Positions 27,510 to 36,897 are shown, counted from the stretch's first letter. The stretch is DNA of 64,000 nucleotides from Natrinema zhouii (GCF_013456555.2 NZ_CP059154.1:496001-560000), one strand, 5' to 3'. The notes: generated by a model not told the origin, from the letters alone. Numbers and translations are program-made.

Positions 27510-28931
27510 TCAGTCGCCCTGTCGGTAGACAGGGAGTCGGAACCGGACGCCAACGTCCCGGAGTTTCCATCTGGTCTCCAGTCCGATCCACGTCAGGCCG
27601 GTCAGCAGCGCGATCGCGACGGCGGCGAACTCGGTGGCGCCCATCCAGACCGGCGTCGCGAAGAGGAGCCCGTTGTAGACCCGGTGTGGAAGAATCGACT
27701 CGAGGAGGTCGCCGGCCCACCCGAGCGGGTTGAACCCGAAGACGCTGTCGTCACCGCCACCGCCGTCGTCGTCTGTCCGCGATTCGAGGCCGAGTTCGGC
27801 CGCGCTTTCGCCGCCCTCGCTCTCGGGCCCGGTCTCGAGGCGCTCGGCCTCGTAGGGCAGCGTCGACTCGACCTGCCAGACGATATCGCCCGACTCGTTG
27901 ACTTCCATGACGCGGTTACCGTGGCTGTCGGCGATCAGCGTGTTCCCGTTGGGGAGTCGGTCGGCGTCGCGGGGCCACTGGATCCGGTCGTCCGCCCACT
28001 GCCAGGTGCGGTTCCACTCGCCGTCCTCGCGCTGGAACTCCTGAACGCGGCCGTTCTCGGAGTCGGCGACGACGATCGCGGGTCCGCCCTGCGACTCGGG
28101 AATGTAATCGGGGTTGTGCTGTTCGTACTGGATATCATAATCGTCCTCTTCCCCGAGCGTCCAGTCCTCGACCAGCCCTTCCCCGGGATCGAGGAAGACG
28201 ACTTGATCCTGGTTTCGGAGACTGGCCACGATCCGCCCTTCGTGTTCCCCCTCTTCGATGAATTCGACGTCATTAATGTGGGCCCAGTCCTCGGGGTACG
28301 GTCCGCCCTCCTCGACGGGGAAGTCGCTCTGGGCGTCCCAGAGCCACTCGACGACTTCCGTCTCGGTGTTCACGACGAACACCTGATCGGCGACGATATC
28401 GGCGATCGCGATATGCGTTTCGTTGAGTCGCGTCGAGTCGTGCCACTCGCCCGCGGTCTCCTTGTAGTCGTATCGCTTGTAGATCACTTCGACCTCGCCG
28501 GTCTCGAGGTCGGCCCGCTCGATGACGTTCAGGGCGCACGGCGGGTCGCTACACGTCGGTCCCTCGCTGTGGATCGTGTCTGTCGCGGCGTACTCGACGG
28601 TCAACGGATCGCCCTCAACGGGATCGACGTCGAAGTACTTCGTCCGCGTGTTATTGTAGTACATGACTTCGCCGTCGGGCGCGTAGGCGGTGATCGTCCC
28701 TGCACGTCCCGATTCCGTCACGACCGTGTGGTTCTCCGTCGCCGGGGCCTCCGGAACGTCTTCCTCGGACGCGGTCGAGAGACCGTTCGTCGACGCGCTG
28801 GCCACGGCGGCCGCCGAGAGGAGGATAATTACCAGGAGCAGTACTCGGAGCCGATTCCGAGAGAGCTCCGAACGGAACCGAGAAAGCACCGATCGACTGC
28901 TCACGTGCGACGCCAGTGATCGATCAGTCAC
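27510..28931 (-). CDS. Arylsulfotransferase-like membrane-anchored protein
   Basis: The 473-residue protein has a signal-anchor helix (LRVLLLVIILLSAAAVASA, residues ~28-46), a large outer domain of the arylsulfotransferase/beta-propeller type (RPNGNTLIADSHGNRVMEV near the C-terminal third), a linker, then a C-terminal membrane helix (VWMGATEFAAVAIALLTG). Arylsulfotransferases move sulfate between phenolic donors and acceptors outside the cell; this archaeal group is not characterised. Repeated Asp/Gly near DDDGGGGDDSVFGFN forms a hinge. Start is GTG 28931. Sulfatase-like and glycosyltransferase genes nearby hint at surface modification. Confidence 0.82.
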   Translation of the reverse strand: MTDRSLASHVSSRSVLSRFRSELSRNRLRVLLLVIILLSAAAVASASTNGLSTASEEDVPEAPATENHTVVTESGRAGTITAYAPDGEVMYYNNTRTKYFDVDPVEGDPLTVEYAATDTIHSEGPTCSDPPCALNVIERADLETGEVEVIYKRYDYKETAGEWHDSTRLNETHIAIADIVADQVFVVNTETEVVEWLWDAQSDFPVEEGGPYPEDWAHINDVEFIEEGEHEGRIVASLRNQDQVVFLDPGEGLVEDWTLGEEDDYDIQYEQHNPDYIPESQGGPAIVVADSENGRVQEFQREDGEWNRTWQWADDRIQWPRDADRLPNGNTLIADSHGNRVMEVNESGDIVWQVESTLPYEAERLETGPESEGGESAAELGLESRTDDDGGGGDDSVFGFNPLGWAGDLLESILPHRVYNGLLFATPVWMGATEFAAVAIALLTGLTWIGLETRWKLRDVGVRFRLPVYRQGD

Positions 28932-29274
28932 GGTTCGGTCACCCGCGAGTATCGAAACGCCTGCTGGAAGCCCATTGGATTTTATTTTCTAAGCGAGATA
29001 TTAGTGTCTTTTGTGAACGATTTAACCGGGGGTATAGACCGGTTAGCTGTACATCTCCGGAATAACCGGGTGCAGATCTCTCGAGAACGACGTTTCGGAA
29101 CGACGCCCTGCCGACAACACGAACAGCGCGAAAACTTGGTCAGGATCATCTCGAGGTTCCGTCCGGTCGGATTGACCGATTAGTACGGACGCCCGCTCGG
29201 CTCGAGTCCGCATTTGTCTCTCCCATTCACAGGAAAGGGAGAACGATCGAGAGGGCCGTACTCTGCTCGCTCGC
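28932..29274. other. Spacer between arylsulfotransferase-like and NhaP genes
   Basis: No gene. It holds an imperfect inverted repeat aaccgg...ccggtt at 29024-29044, about 93 bp upstream of the arylsulfotransferase-like start, and an aggaaagggagaa run. The rest shows no structure by eye. Confidence 0.4.
29024..29044. promoter_or_regulatory. Palindrome, possible operator
   Basis: aaccgg and ccggtt are perfect arms separated by nine bases. It lies upstream of the arylsulfotransferase-like gene. It could be a regulator binding site; no regulator was identified. Confidence 0.35.
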
Positions 29275-30552
29275 TCACCCCTCCGAGAATGCCGACGATT
29301 GATCGCTCTCGTCCGACGACTGTGGGTTATCGATCAGATGGCCATACAGCTTCGTGAACGGCGTGGCCGTGATCCCGTGGACGAGTATCGAACTCGCGAT
29401 GACGAGACTGGTCGCCCCCCAGATGATCTCGTTGCCCAGTATTCGGTGGGCGACCGTCGCGTAGAACAGCGCCGCGATCCCGATCGGGCCGAACCAGCCC
29501 GCGAACAGCGAGTCGCGAGTCCCGTCGATCGGTCGAACTGCCTGCCGGAAGATCACCACTATCGGCAGGCGCCGAAGGAGCAAGACGCCGGCCGCGAGGG
29601 CCACGCCGGCCCAACCGAGCGAAATCCATTGGTCGATCGGCAGCGCGATACCGAAGAAGACGAAGATCGGGAACGTGAACAGGCGGAGCACCGTCTCCTG
29701 GACCTTCTGGTCGTCGGATTCGTCGGTAGCGTCAGCAAACTGATTGAACAGCAGTCCGGCGACGAAGGCCGCGAGGATGCCGTCACTGCCCAGTAACTTG
29801 ACGCCGCCTAGTACGGCGAAGGTGAGCGCGACGGTGACGCTCAGCAGTGACGTCTCCTCGAGGAACTCGTGTTCGCGGGACTCGCGTTCGATCCAGCCGG
29901 CGGCCGCACCGATCGCCGCGCCGACGAGCACGGCGGCGCCGACCTCCCAGAGGAGTGTCGAGACCAGCCAGTCGGTGATCGCCCGCTGGGGCGGATGCTG
30001 GAGTACCAGAATCGGAAGGAAAACGAGCGGGTACGCGAGCCCGTCGTTGGCCCCCGACTCGGCGGTGAGGAGGTCCCGGATCGACGCCGGAATGTACTGC
30101 TCTGCGGTAGTGCCCGTGACGATCGTTCCGGCGAGGACCGGGTCCGTGGGGGTGATAATCGCCCCGATGAGCAGCGCGATCCAGAGCGGGACGCCCAGAA
30201 AGAGATAGACGAGTCCGCCGCTGACGAGCCACATGCCGATCATTCCGGGAACGAGGACCGCCACCATCGAGCCGATGTGTGTCCGGAGGTACCGTTGGGG
30301 GAGACGGAGCGCGGCGGCCATGACGGCCAGGCCGACGGTGAGACGGGCGAACTGTTCCATGATCGTGAACGGATCAGCCCAGTGTGAGAGACGGAACAGT
30401 CCCAGACCGAGAGGGCCGATCACGATCCCGAGAATTACCGACGCCATTGGCTCCGAGAGAAAGTATACCTTATTTCGCATCAATCCCGCAACGAGACTCA
30501 ATGCCACCGTCAGGCCACCGATTGTGACGAGCGCGATATTGAGCTCTTGCAT
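29275..30552 (-). CDS. NhaP-type Na+/H+ antiporter (CPA1)
   Basis: The 425-residue protein has 12-13 hydrophobic helices and the CPA1 signatures ITPTDPVLAGTIV and AESGANDGLAYP (conserved ND). It exchanges Na+ for protons across the membrane, which suits haloarchaeal pH and salt balance. ATG 30552 begins MQELNIALVTIGG; the frame stays open to 30768 but that part lacks homologous character and includes the likely promoter. It is divergent from the lipid kinase. Confidence 0.93.
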   Translation of the reverse strand: MQELNIALVTIGGLTVALSLVAGLMRNKVYFLSEPMASVILGIVIGPLGLGLFRLSHWADPFTIMEQFARLTVGLAVMAAALRLPQRYLRTHIGSMVAVLVPGMIGMWLVSGGLVYLFLGVPLWIALLIGAIITPTDPVLAGTIVTGTTAEQYIPASIRDLLTAESGANDGLAYPLVFLPILVLQHPPQRAITDWLVSTLLWEVGAAVLVGAAIGAAAGWIERESREHEFLEETSLLSVTVALTFAVLGGVKLLGSDGILAAFVAGLLFNQFADATDESDDQKVQETVLRLFTFPIFVFFGIALPIDQWISLGWAGVALAAGVLLLRRLPIVVIFRQAVRPIDGTRDSLFAGWFGPIGIAALFYATVAHRILGNEIIWGATSLVIASSILVHGITATPFTKLYGHLIDNPQSSDESDQSSAFSEG

Positions 30553-30895
30553 AGTATCGCTTCCGAACGTTGGTCCAGAATCCGAATCTCCCGAAAAACG
30601 GGCGCGTGTAACGGCCGTTTGCTGAGAAATGGCATAGAGGTTCGGCCTGCGAGCGTCGCGCCAGCCGCCGCACGGTCGTGACAGTAGTACCGTCCGCCGG
30701 ATCAACACACGCACTGACGCGAACCGCCGAAGAGACCGTCCACCGGCCGATGAGAGTAATGTTCGCAAATACCATCATCGGCGGTGGACGCATGAGCGTA
30801 CTGTCGTAGGTGCGGAAGAGTGACCGCAACGAGGCACAATCTCCCGGCCGCATCCGGGCCAGAGCACTTGAGCGCTCATCCCGTCCGATTCCGTC
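30553..30895. other. Divergent spacer between antiporter and lipid kinase genes
   Basis: No gene is recognised. It should contain both promoters. Open frames through it are shadows with arginine-rich translation. Confidence 0.4.
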
Positions 30896-31831
30896 ATGAC
30901 CAGTGGAGACGCGGGTTCGACCGACGGGACGACCGAGGACACGCGTCGCCTCATTCTCAACCCGACGAGCGGGGACGGAGATCACGTCGAGCGAGTCAGT
31001 CGACTCGCCGCTACCCACGGGTTTCGAATCGTCGAGACCGAACGCGCCGGGCACGCGATCGACCTCGCGGCGCGGACCGCCGCCGATGGCGTCGACCTCC
31101 TCGCGGTCTGCGGCGGCGATGGAACCGTCCACGAGGCCGTTCAGGGACTCGTCGCGGCCGACGCGCTCGAGGACGTGGCGCTCTGTATCATCCCGGCGGG
31201 AACGGCGAACATCGCCGCGTCGGCGCTTGGAATCGAGCACCTGCGAGACGGGTTCGCGGCCGCGGACCGAGGCGAGACGAAGCGAATCGACCTGGGAATG
31301 GCCGACGGCGAGCCGTTCGTGCTGTCGGCTATTGCGGGGCTCCCCGCAGCGGCGAGTACGGCCGCCTCCGGCGGTCTCAAAGAGCGGGTCGGCACGCTCG
31401 CGTTCGTCATCGAAGGCCTGCGGACGGCACGGGAGTTCGACGGACTCGAGGTGGCGGTCGACGCCGTCGCAGGCGACGGGGAGTACGCCTGGCAGGGCGA
31501 GGCGCTGTGTCTGGGGATCGGGACCCTTCGGCGTTTCACCGGCGAAAACGAACCGTCAAACGCCCGGAACGGTCGTCTCGAGGTGACGATCGTCGATCGA
31601 GTGCCGCCGACGGACGTGATCACCGAGGCCGTCGAACGACGATTCCTCAGTCGCGAGACGCCCCACGTGACGACGATCGAAGCGTCCCAACTCGAGGTCG
31701 TCGCGCTGAAAGACGAGCCGGTTCGGTTCAGTCTCGACGGGGAACGCCGGGAGTACGAGACGGTCGAGATCGGCGTTCGGCCGCGAGCGCTCCGCGTTTG
31801 CGTGGGGGAGGAGTACGGTTCGCGAACGTGA
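30896..31831 (+). CDS. Diacylglycerol-kinase-like lipid kinase
   Basis: The 311-residue protein has the family motifs RLILNPTSGDGDHVE (phosphate site), VCGGDGTVHEAVQG (GGDGT nucleotide site), and IIPAGTANIAASALGIE. It phosphorylates a lipid head group or related molecule in the cytoplasm; in archaea the substrate is unclear. ATG 30896. It is 140 bp from the convergent diadenylate cyclase gene. Confidence 0.9.
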   Translation: MTSGDAGSTDGTTEDTRRLILNPTSGDGDHVERVSRLAATHGFRIVETERAGHAIDLAARTAADGVDLLAVCGGDGTVHEAVQGLVAADALEDVALCIIPAGTANIAASALGIEHLRDGFAAADRGETKRIDLGMADGEPFVLSAIAGLPAAASTAASGGLKERVGTLAFVIEGLRTAREFDGLEVAVDAVAGDGEYAWQGEALCLGIGTLRRFTGENEPSNARNGRLEVTIVDRVPPTDVITEAVERRFLSRETPHVTTIEASQLEVVALKDEPVRFSLDGERREYETVEIGVRPRALRVCVGEEYGSRT

Positions 31832-31971
31832 GCCGGGTCCGAACTCTGTTTCAGAACGGAACGCGAACACGGGCCCGTCGTCGCCGATTCAACTGGAGCG
31901 GTAGCGCGGAGTCCCCCTCCTCAAGGAACGAGCGAAGCGAGTGAGTAGGGAGGAGCGCGTTCGTTTACCGG

Positions 31972-32547
31972 TCAGGAATAGGTCTGGAGATTCCACTGTC
32001 CGCCGAGTTCGGTTCGCTTGGCGGTGTCGAACGACCCGCCTTTGAAGCGCGTCACGCGGCCGGTTTCCTCGCTGAGCGTCACCGTCGAAATCACGTTCTG
32101 CCGTTGGGAGGTGTCCAGCGCGCTCATGTGACGCGCCCCCATCCAGTCTTCGTACTCCGCGGCCGGTTCGTCTGCGGCCTCGAGGTCGCCGGGCGTGAGG
32201 TCCCGGAACCGAACCATCTGTTCCTGGACGACGCCGTCGACGCTCACGACGACCGCGCCGTCTCGAGTCATCGCCACCTCTCGCGCCGTCTCGAAGAACG
32301 ATTCCAGATCGAGACAGACGTCGCGACAGCGGTCCGTCGGCCACGTGTTGTGCCCCATCGGATCCGCGAAGTCTGCGACCGAGGGACCGGTGACGACGGC
32401 GACGTACATCCCCGGACCCTTGACGTACTGTTCGTCCCACCGGTCGAAGTCGAGACTGATCCCCTCGAGCGAGTGAACGAGACAGTCGATCAGTTCCCGA
32501 ACGCCGTCGTGGGTCTCGTACGCGATCCGGAGGTCCGAATCGACCAT
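31972..32547 (-). CDS. dacZ: Diadenylate cyclase, DacZ type
   Basis: The 191-residue product holds a DisA_N (DAC) catalytic domain with the DGA motif in RDGAVVVSVDGVV and the RH motif in GARHMSALDTSQ, which fits the haloarchaeal DacZ enzyme. It joins two ATP into c-di-AMP, an osmotic and cell-size signal in haloarchaea. ATG 32547 begins MVDSDLRIAYE. The N-terminal 90 residues are a haloarchaeal-type extension. It is alone on the minus strand. Confidence 0.85.
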   Translation of the reverse strand: MVDSDLRIAYETHDGVRELIDCLVHSLEGISLDFDRWDEQYVKGPGMYVAVVTGPSVADFADPMGHNTWPTDRCRDVCLDLESFFETAREVAMTRDGAVVVSVDGVVQEQMVRFRDLTPGDLEAADEPAAEYEDWMGARHMSALDTSQRQNVISTVTLSEETGRVTRFKGGSFDTAKRTELGGQWNLQTYS

Positions 32548-33183
32548 ACGAACCGTTCGGGACCGACGGTGGTAATTTCGCTGCCTGAACGGGGTCGCTT
32601 CCGACCGAGACAGCGTTCGATCGCGAATGCAGATAGAGACCCTGCTCTCGTCTCGCTCGAGACGGGGGTTCAATACATCACTTCGAACTGATCAACCGGT
32701 GCGATGGCGCACGCTGTCGACCGACCGAGCGCTAGCGAGGGCGGCGACGACACCGTGCGAGGGATGAGCGAATAGTGCGGGACCGGAGGTCCCGCATACC
32801 ATTCGAACGGGCGCAAAGCGCCCGTGAGCAGACGAAGTGAGCGTTAGCGCGGGACCGACGGTCCCGCGAACCATCCGAACGGGTGCTTCGCACCCGTGAG
32901 GAGAAATCGGTTGGAGAGGGTGTGGCGATTCCGTGCCGCCAGCATGAGTAGACCGCTCCCCCGTCACCGTCACGAATGTTCACAGAAGAGGAACGCTTTC
33001 ACACCGCCATTGAACTGCCGAGCCGTCACCGGCAACCGCTAAACGGTCACGCGAATTGGCCGCCGATATCCCATCAATCGGTGCTTGCGAGATAAACCGG
33101 CACAGACCCAATCGTCCCCTAGACTCAGCCACCAATTGACTCGTCCGGGTGACTTTTGACGCTACCACACCGACTCGAGGTAG
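32548..33183. other. Large spacer with tandem hairpin repeat
   Basis: No gene. The central part (32758-32901) is a 72-bp tandem repeat with strong hairpins. The remainder (32902-33183) is mixed GC without clear structure and should include the promoter of the DUF790 gene. Confidence 0.5.
32758..32901. repeat. Two 72-bp tandem units, each with two hairpins
   Basis: The unit occurs twice with a 72-bp period. Hairpin 1: gcgggacc-gga-ggtcccgc (32777-32795) and gcgggacc-gac-ggtcccgc (32849-32867). Hairpin 2: acgggcgc-aaa-gcgcccgt (32807-32825) and acgggtgc-ttc-gcacccgt (32879-32897). In hairpin 2 the copies differ by C-G versus T-A in the stem, a compensatory change. It may be transcribed (downstream of dacZ on plus, upstream of dacZ on minus). 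Confidence 0.8.
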
Positions 33184-34716
33184 ATGCTGACGAAGGACCT
33201 GCTTCGCGTCTCGCGGGCCGGCGGTGGGTATCACCCCCAGTTCGCCGGCCGCGAACACCGCCCGCTCGCGGCCCGCGTCATCGGCACGTATCAGGGCCAC
33301 GTCGGCGACCCCCGTGCGGAACTCGAGACCGCCCTGGCCGAACTGGAGCGCGGCGCCGAGGACTTCAAACTCGCGCGGGGACTCGCAGCGCTGCTCGAGC
33401 GGGAGACGTCGTTCGAGACGGACGCCGAAATCGAGCCCGAACGGGCGCGTAAAGCCGCGTTCGAGGCGGCCGAAGCGGTCGGTGTCGTCACCGAGGACGA
33501 GCGCACGATGGCGCTCATCCGCGCGAGCGAATCGATTGACGTGTCGGCGGACGGCCTCGACACCGCGTTGTACGCCGATCTCGAGGAACGGCAGGTCCTG
33601 ACCGCGGTCGAGCCCCGGTGGGATCCGGACGGACTGCTCGCCCAGTACAACCTCTCGCTGGCAATGACTTCTCTATTCGACGCGACCGAGGTGCGGGTGC
33701 GCTCGAGCGATCCGAAGGCGTTGATCTCGGCGATCAAGCGGTTGCGGCTGATGTACGAGATTCACCGGACCGACGGCGACTCCGCGGACGACGATGCGGG
33801 GCTCTCCGAACGCGAAGTTATCGTGACGGGGCCGACCCACCTCTTTCGTGCAACCAGGCGCTACGGGACGCGCTTTGCGCGGCTCCTGCGAACGGTCGCG
33901 AAGGCCGACCGGTGGCGCCTCGAGGCGACGATCGACGACCGCGGAACCGAGCGAACCCTCGAGCTTTCGCACGAGGACCCCGTCCGGGTGCCCGACGCGG
34001 AGCCGATCGCGGACGTGTCCTTCGACAGCGGCGTCGAGGCCGATTTCGCCGCTCGCTTTACAGCTCTGGATCTGGAGTGGGACCTCGTCCGCGAACCGGA
34101 GCCGCTTGCCACGGGAACGCGGGTGATGATTCCCGACTTCGCGTTCGAGTACGAACACGGAGACTTTCGGCTCTATTTCGAGATCATGGGATTCTGGACG
34201 CCGGAATACGTCCGGAAAAAGCTCTCGCAGCTGGCGGGTCTCGAGGACGTGGACATGCTGGTCGCCGTCGACGAATCGCTCGGTGTCGGCGAGGAGATCG
34301 CCGCCCGCGACCATCGGGCGATCCCCTACTCCGGGACGGTGCGGGTCAAAGACGTCGCCGACGTCCTCCGGGAGTACGAACGCCAGCTGGTCGCCGAGAG
34401 CGCGGCCAGTCTCCCCAACGCGCTGCAGCCGGCGGACGACGCCGTCACGGTGGACGAACTGGCGGATCGCCACGGAGTGAGCGCGGACGCGCTCGCGGAC
34501 AAGGCCTTCCCCGACCACGAACGGGTCGGCCGGACGCTGGTTCGACCCGCCGTCCTCGAGTCGGTAGCCGACGAGGTCGAGCCGGGGATGGCGCTCGCGG
34601 ACGCCGAAGCGATCCTCGAGGAGTCCGATCTCTCCGACTCGAGTGCGATCCTCTCGCGGCTCGGCTATCGCGTTGAGTGGGAGGGACTGGCCGGAGGGAC
34701 GCTCGTCGAACGATAA
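33184..34716 (+). CDS. DUF790 (Bax1-like) nuclease, XPB partner family
   Basis: The 510-residue protein matches DUF790/Bax1: a C-terminal half with a PD-(D/E)XK-type core, here VMIPDFAFEYEHGDFRLYFEIMGFWTPEYVRKK, where the Asp in IPDF and the Glu in FEIMG are likely metal ligands. Bax1 cuts DNA at bubbles opened by XPB. In many archaea the two genes are adjacent; here XPB is at 16206 on the same strand, about 15.5 kb away. ATG 33184 begins MLTKDLLRVSRAGGGYHPQF. Confidence 0.87.
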   Translation: MLTKDLLRVSRAGGGYHPQFAGREHRPLAARVIGTYQGHVGDPRAELETALAELERGAEDFKLARGLAALLERETSFETDAEIEPERARKAAFEAAEAVGVVTEDERTMALIRASESIDVSADGLDTALYADLEERQVLTAVEPRWDPDGLLAQYNLSLAMTSLFDATEVRVRSSDPKALISAIKRLRLMYEIHRTDGDSADDDAGLSEREVIVTGPTHLFRATRRYGTRFARLLRTVAKADRWRLEATIDDRGTERTLELSHEDPVRVPDAEPIADVSFDSGVEADFAARFTALDLEWDLVREPEPLATGTRVMIPDFAFEYEHGDFRLYFEIMGFWTPEYVRKKLSQLAGLEDVDMLVAVDESLGVGEEIAARDHRAIPYSGTVRVKDVADVLREYERQLVAESAASLPNALQPADDAVTVDELADRHGVSADALADKAFPDHERVGRTLVRPAVLESVADEVEPGMALADAEAILEESDLSDSSAILSRLGYRVEWEGLAGGTLVER

Positions 34717-34745
34717 CGGACGTTACCGGATAACGGACGTTACCG
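34712..34745. repeat. 17-bp tandem direct repeat at the end of the DUF790 gene
   Basis: gataacggacgttaccg occurs twice in direct succession (34712-34728, 34729-34745). The first copy includes the stop codon of the upstream gene. Function unknown; it may be replication slippage. Confidence 0.7.
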
Positions 34746-34868
34746 GCCGTAATCGAGAACGGCAGAGTTACCCGGCAACGGCGGCCGATCTTCCGTCACC
34801 GGTGATATGGATCCAACGTGCTTTGTGATCAGCCTTAAGCCCCCATCCCCCGTTTCGAGAGATACGTA

Positions 34869-35321
34869 GTGTCCCATCAATCATCTCCCGAACCTGTTTC
34901 CATCTTACTCGTCGAGGACAATCCCGGCGATGTTCGCCTCATAGAGGAGGCGTTCAAAACGGCGGGGTTTGAGACGGTCTTTCATACGGTTGCGGACGGC
35001 ACCGCTGCCCTCGAGTTCCTGCGGGAGCAGGTGCTGTCCGCGGACGGTGCCGACGTCGATCTCATGTTACTCGATCTGAATCTCCCGAGAACGAGCGGAT
35101 TCGAGGTGCTCGAGGCGATCAAGGACGAGACAGCGTTCACGTCGCTTCCGATCATCGTACTCACGAGTTCGGAAGCGACCGAGGACATCGTCAGGAGTTA
35201 CGAACTGTGCGCGAACGCCTATCTCACCAAGCCGAGCGATCCGGCCGAATTCGCCGAACTCGGTCGTGCGGTCGAAGCGTTCTGGATCGACGAAGCGACG
35301 CTGCCACCCGTTCCCTCGTGA
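34869..35321 (+). CDS. Stand-alone receiver-domain response regulator (Rcp1-like)
   Basis: The 150-residue product has ILLVEDNPGDVRLIEEA, LMLLDLNLPRTSG (phosphoacceptor Asp), IVLTSSEATED and the Lys in YLTKPSDP. It has no output domain and ends VPS. It is similar to the regulator at 22650 but written in ordinary haloarchaeal high-GC codons. Rcp1-type receivers usually take phosphate from PAS/phytochrome-like kinases such as the one at 56889. GTG 34869 starts the family sequence. No kinase is adjacent. Confidence 0.93.
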   Translation: MSHQSSPEPVSILLVEDNPGDVRLIEEAFKTAGFETVFHTVADGTAALEFLREQVLSADGADVDLMLLDLNLPRTSGFEVLEAIKDETAFTSLPIIVLTSSEATEDIVRSYELCANAYLTKPSDPAEFAELGRAVEAFWIDEATLPPVPS

Positions 35322-35342
35322 GTCGAGGCGGGTTCGTCCCGA

Positions 35343-35570
35343 TCAGTCCCGATCCGTCTCGCTCCAGTCACAGTCCTGGCACTTCCGGCCGGTGACGAGT
35401 TCGGTCACCGACGGCATGTACGTCACCGTCAGGACGGAGCCGCCACACGCTGGACACTCCTCGTCGGCCTCCCCGATGGAGTCGACCTCCATGACGGAGT
35501 CGCCCTCGACGATCTCGGCGAGTTTTTTGGCCGTCACCATTCGCCCTTGAACGACGCGATTCTCGCTCAC
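35343..35570 (-). CDS. Small zinc-ribbon-like haloarchaeal protein
   Basis: The 75-residue product carries two cysteine pairs, CPAC and CQDC, separated by 28 residues, a likely zinc site. The rest is hydrophilic. It belongs to a small family found in haloarchaea without known function. The start GTG 35570 is used; an internal ATG (MVTAKKL) is possible. It is convergent with the response regulator. Confidence 0.7.
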   Translation of the reverse strand: MSENRVVQGRMVTAKKLAEIVEGDSVMEVDSIGEADEECPACGGSVLTVTYMPSVTELVTGRKCQDCDWSETDRD

Positions 35571-35769
35571 ACTCGGAATTTCGGACGGGACACCCTAAGC
35601 GTTTCCTGACGCGGTCGCCGATCGACGCGGTCTGGTCGTCAGGTCGATCCCGTTTTCGAACCACTCCCCGAGCTATCAGCCCCGGCGGGCTTCGCAGGGG
35701 CGTCGTCCGCACGATCGGCATGTGTCTGCGGGCACAACCGTATAGATGCTCTTGCTCGAACGATCGGGT

Positions 35770-36099
35770 ATGGAGACGCGATGGGCGACCGTCGACAATG
35801 TCACCCTCGAGCTACCGGCCGACTGTACCGTCTGCGAACTCCGGGACGCCCTGTACAAACCGGACGACGCCGTACTGATCGGAGTGACGGGAGACCTCGT
35901 CTCGATCGTTCACGATGAAGACCGACCGCTTTCGGAGTTAGTCGCCGGCTGTGCGGAGACGTATTACTTCCGGCGGCCGGAGGGGCCCGACCGAAACGAG
36001 GTACTGTCCGCACCGGAACTCGAGACGGCACTGGCGGAATCGAACGGCGAACGAACGGAGGCGGAAACGACGTTCCAGCGGCCCGGAATCGATCACTGA
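35770..36099 (+). CDS. Unknown haloarchaeal protein, beta-grasp-like start
   Basis: The 109-residue product METRWATVDNVTLELPADCT... starts with two beta strands and an alpha-helix order that resembles a ubiquitin/MoaD-type fold, then has a charged C-terminus without Gly-Gly. The similarity is from pattern only and I do not claim homology. Three cysteines are spread through it. ATG 35770 is used; the upstream ATG 35746 is less likely. No partner is evident. Confidence 0.55.
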   Translation: METRWATVDNVTLELPADCTVCELRDALYKPDDAVLIGVTGDLVSIVHDEDRPLSELVAGCAETYYFRRPEGPDRNEVLSAPELETALAESNGERTEAETTFQRPGIDH

Positions 36100-36117
36100 G
36101 TCGGTCGACGATACCGT

Positions 36118-36897
36118 CTATTGGTCGCCGTCGACGATTTCGATCGGATCGTTCACGTGGAGGGGCTTGCCGCGATCGGATTCGGGGACGCGCGCGATGA
36201 TCATCAGCGAATAGTAGTGGTCGAACGCGTCCGCGTCCGCCCAGTCGGGGAACGTTTCCTCGCGGCGTCGAACGAACTGTTCTCGAAACGCCGGGGTCGG
36301 CTCGCCAGTGTTGGGATCACGCTCCGGGACGACGCATCGGCCACACGGCGTCACTCCGTCGAACCGAACGCCGCCGACCTCGAACGCCGGCGCGTCCGCG
36401 CCGACGAATCGGTCCTCCCAGAACGGCTCCACGCCGTCGATCTCGACGTTCGCTCGGAGCCGTCGCCGCGCGCCCTCGACGGTCATTCTGTCGAACCAGT
36501 CGGCGACGGTCCGAAGCGTCGCCGTGCTGATCACCGACGGCCCCATCTCGCGTCGGTCCACGAACCCCAGCGATCGATCCCGCTTGAGTGAGAGTTCGAT
36601 ACCGAAGAACTCGCTCAACCAGTCCGCGGCGGCCTCACGGTCGGTCTCGAGGTCGAATCGCTGGCGCTCCCCGTCGGGCGTCTCGAGCGCGACCTCCCTC
36701 GCCTCGAGATCGAAATCGGCGTCGAGGTCGTGGATTCGATCGGTCCGTTTTCCGTTGAACACGTCGCCGTCCCCGTCGAACAGCGCGAACTCCCGGTCGT
36801 GGGCGACGGTCCCGCCCTCGAGGATGTCGGCCGTCTCGAGGTCGACGCCGTCGAGCCCCTTCACCGGATACACCCTGAGTCGCTCGAGTCGTGCCAT
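36118..36897 (-). CDS. MOSC domain protein (molybdenum-cofactor sulfurase-like)
   Basis: The 259-residue product has the N-terminal beta-barrel (RLRVYPVKGLDGVDLE) and MOSC domain with VTPCGRCVVPERDPNTGEPT (cysteine pair) of the MOCO sulfurase C-terminal family. Such proteins bind sulfurated molybdenum cofactor or carry sulfur. The cysteine in TPCGRC is probably the sulfur carrier. Together with the AOR gene it suggests metallopterin work in this genome, but it is not in the same operon. ATG 36897. Confidence 0.9.
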   Translation of the reverse strand: MARLERLRVYPVKGLDGVDLETADILEGGTVAHDREFALFDGDGDVFNGKRTDRIHDLDADFDLEAREVALETPDGERQRFDLETDREAAADWLSEFFGIELSLKRDRSLGFVDRREMGPSVISTATLRTVADWFDRMTVEGARRRLRANVEIDGVEPFWEDRFVGADAPAFEVGGVRFDGVTPCGRCVVPERDPNTGEPTPAFREQFVRRREETFPDWADADAFDHYYSLMIIARVPESDRGKPLHVNDPIEIVDGDQ

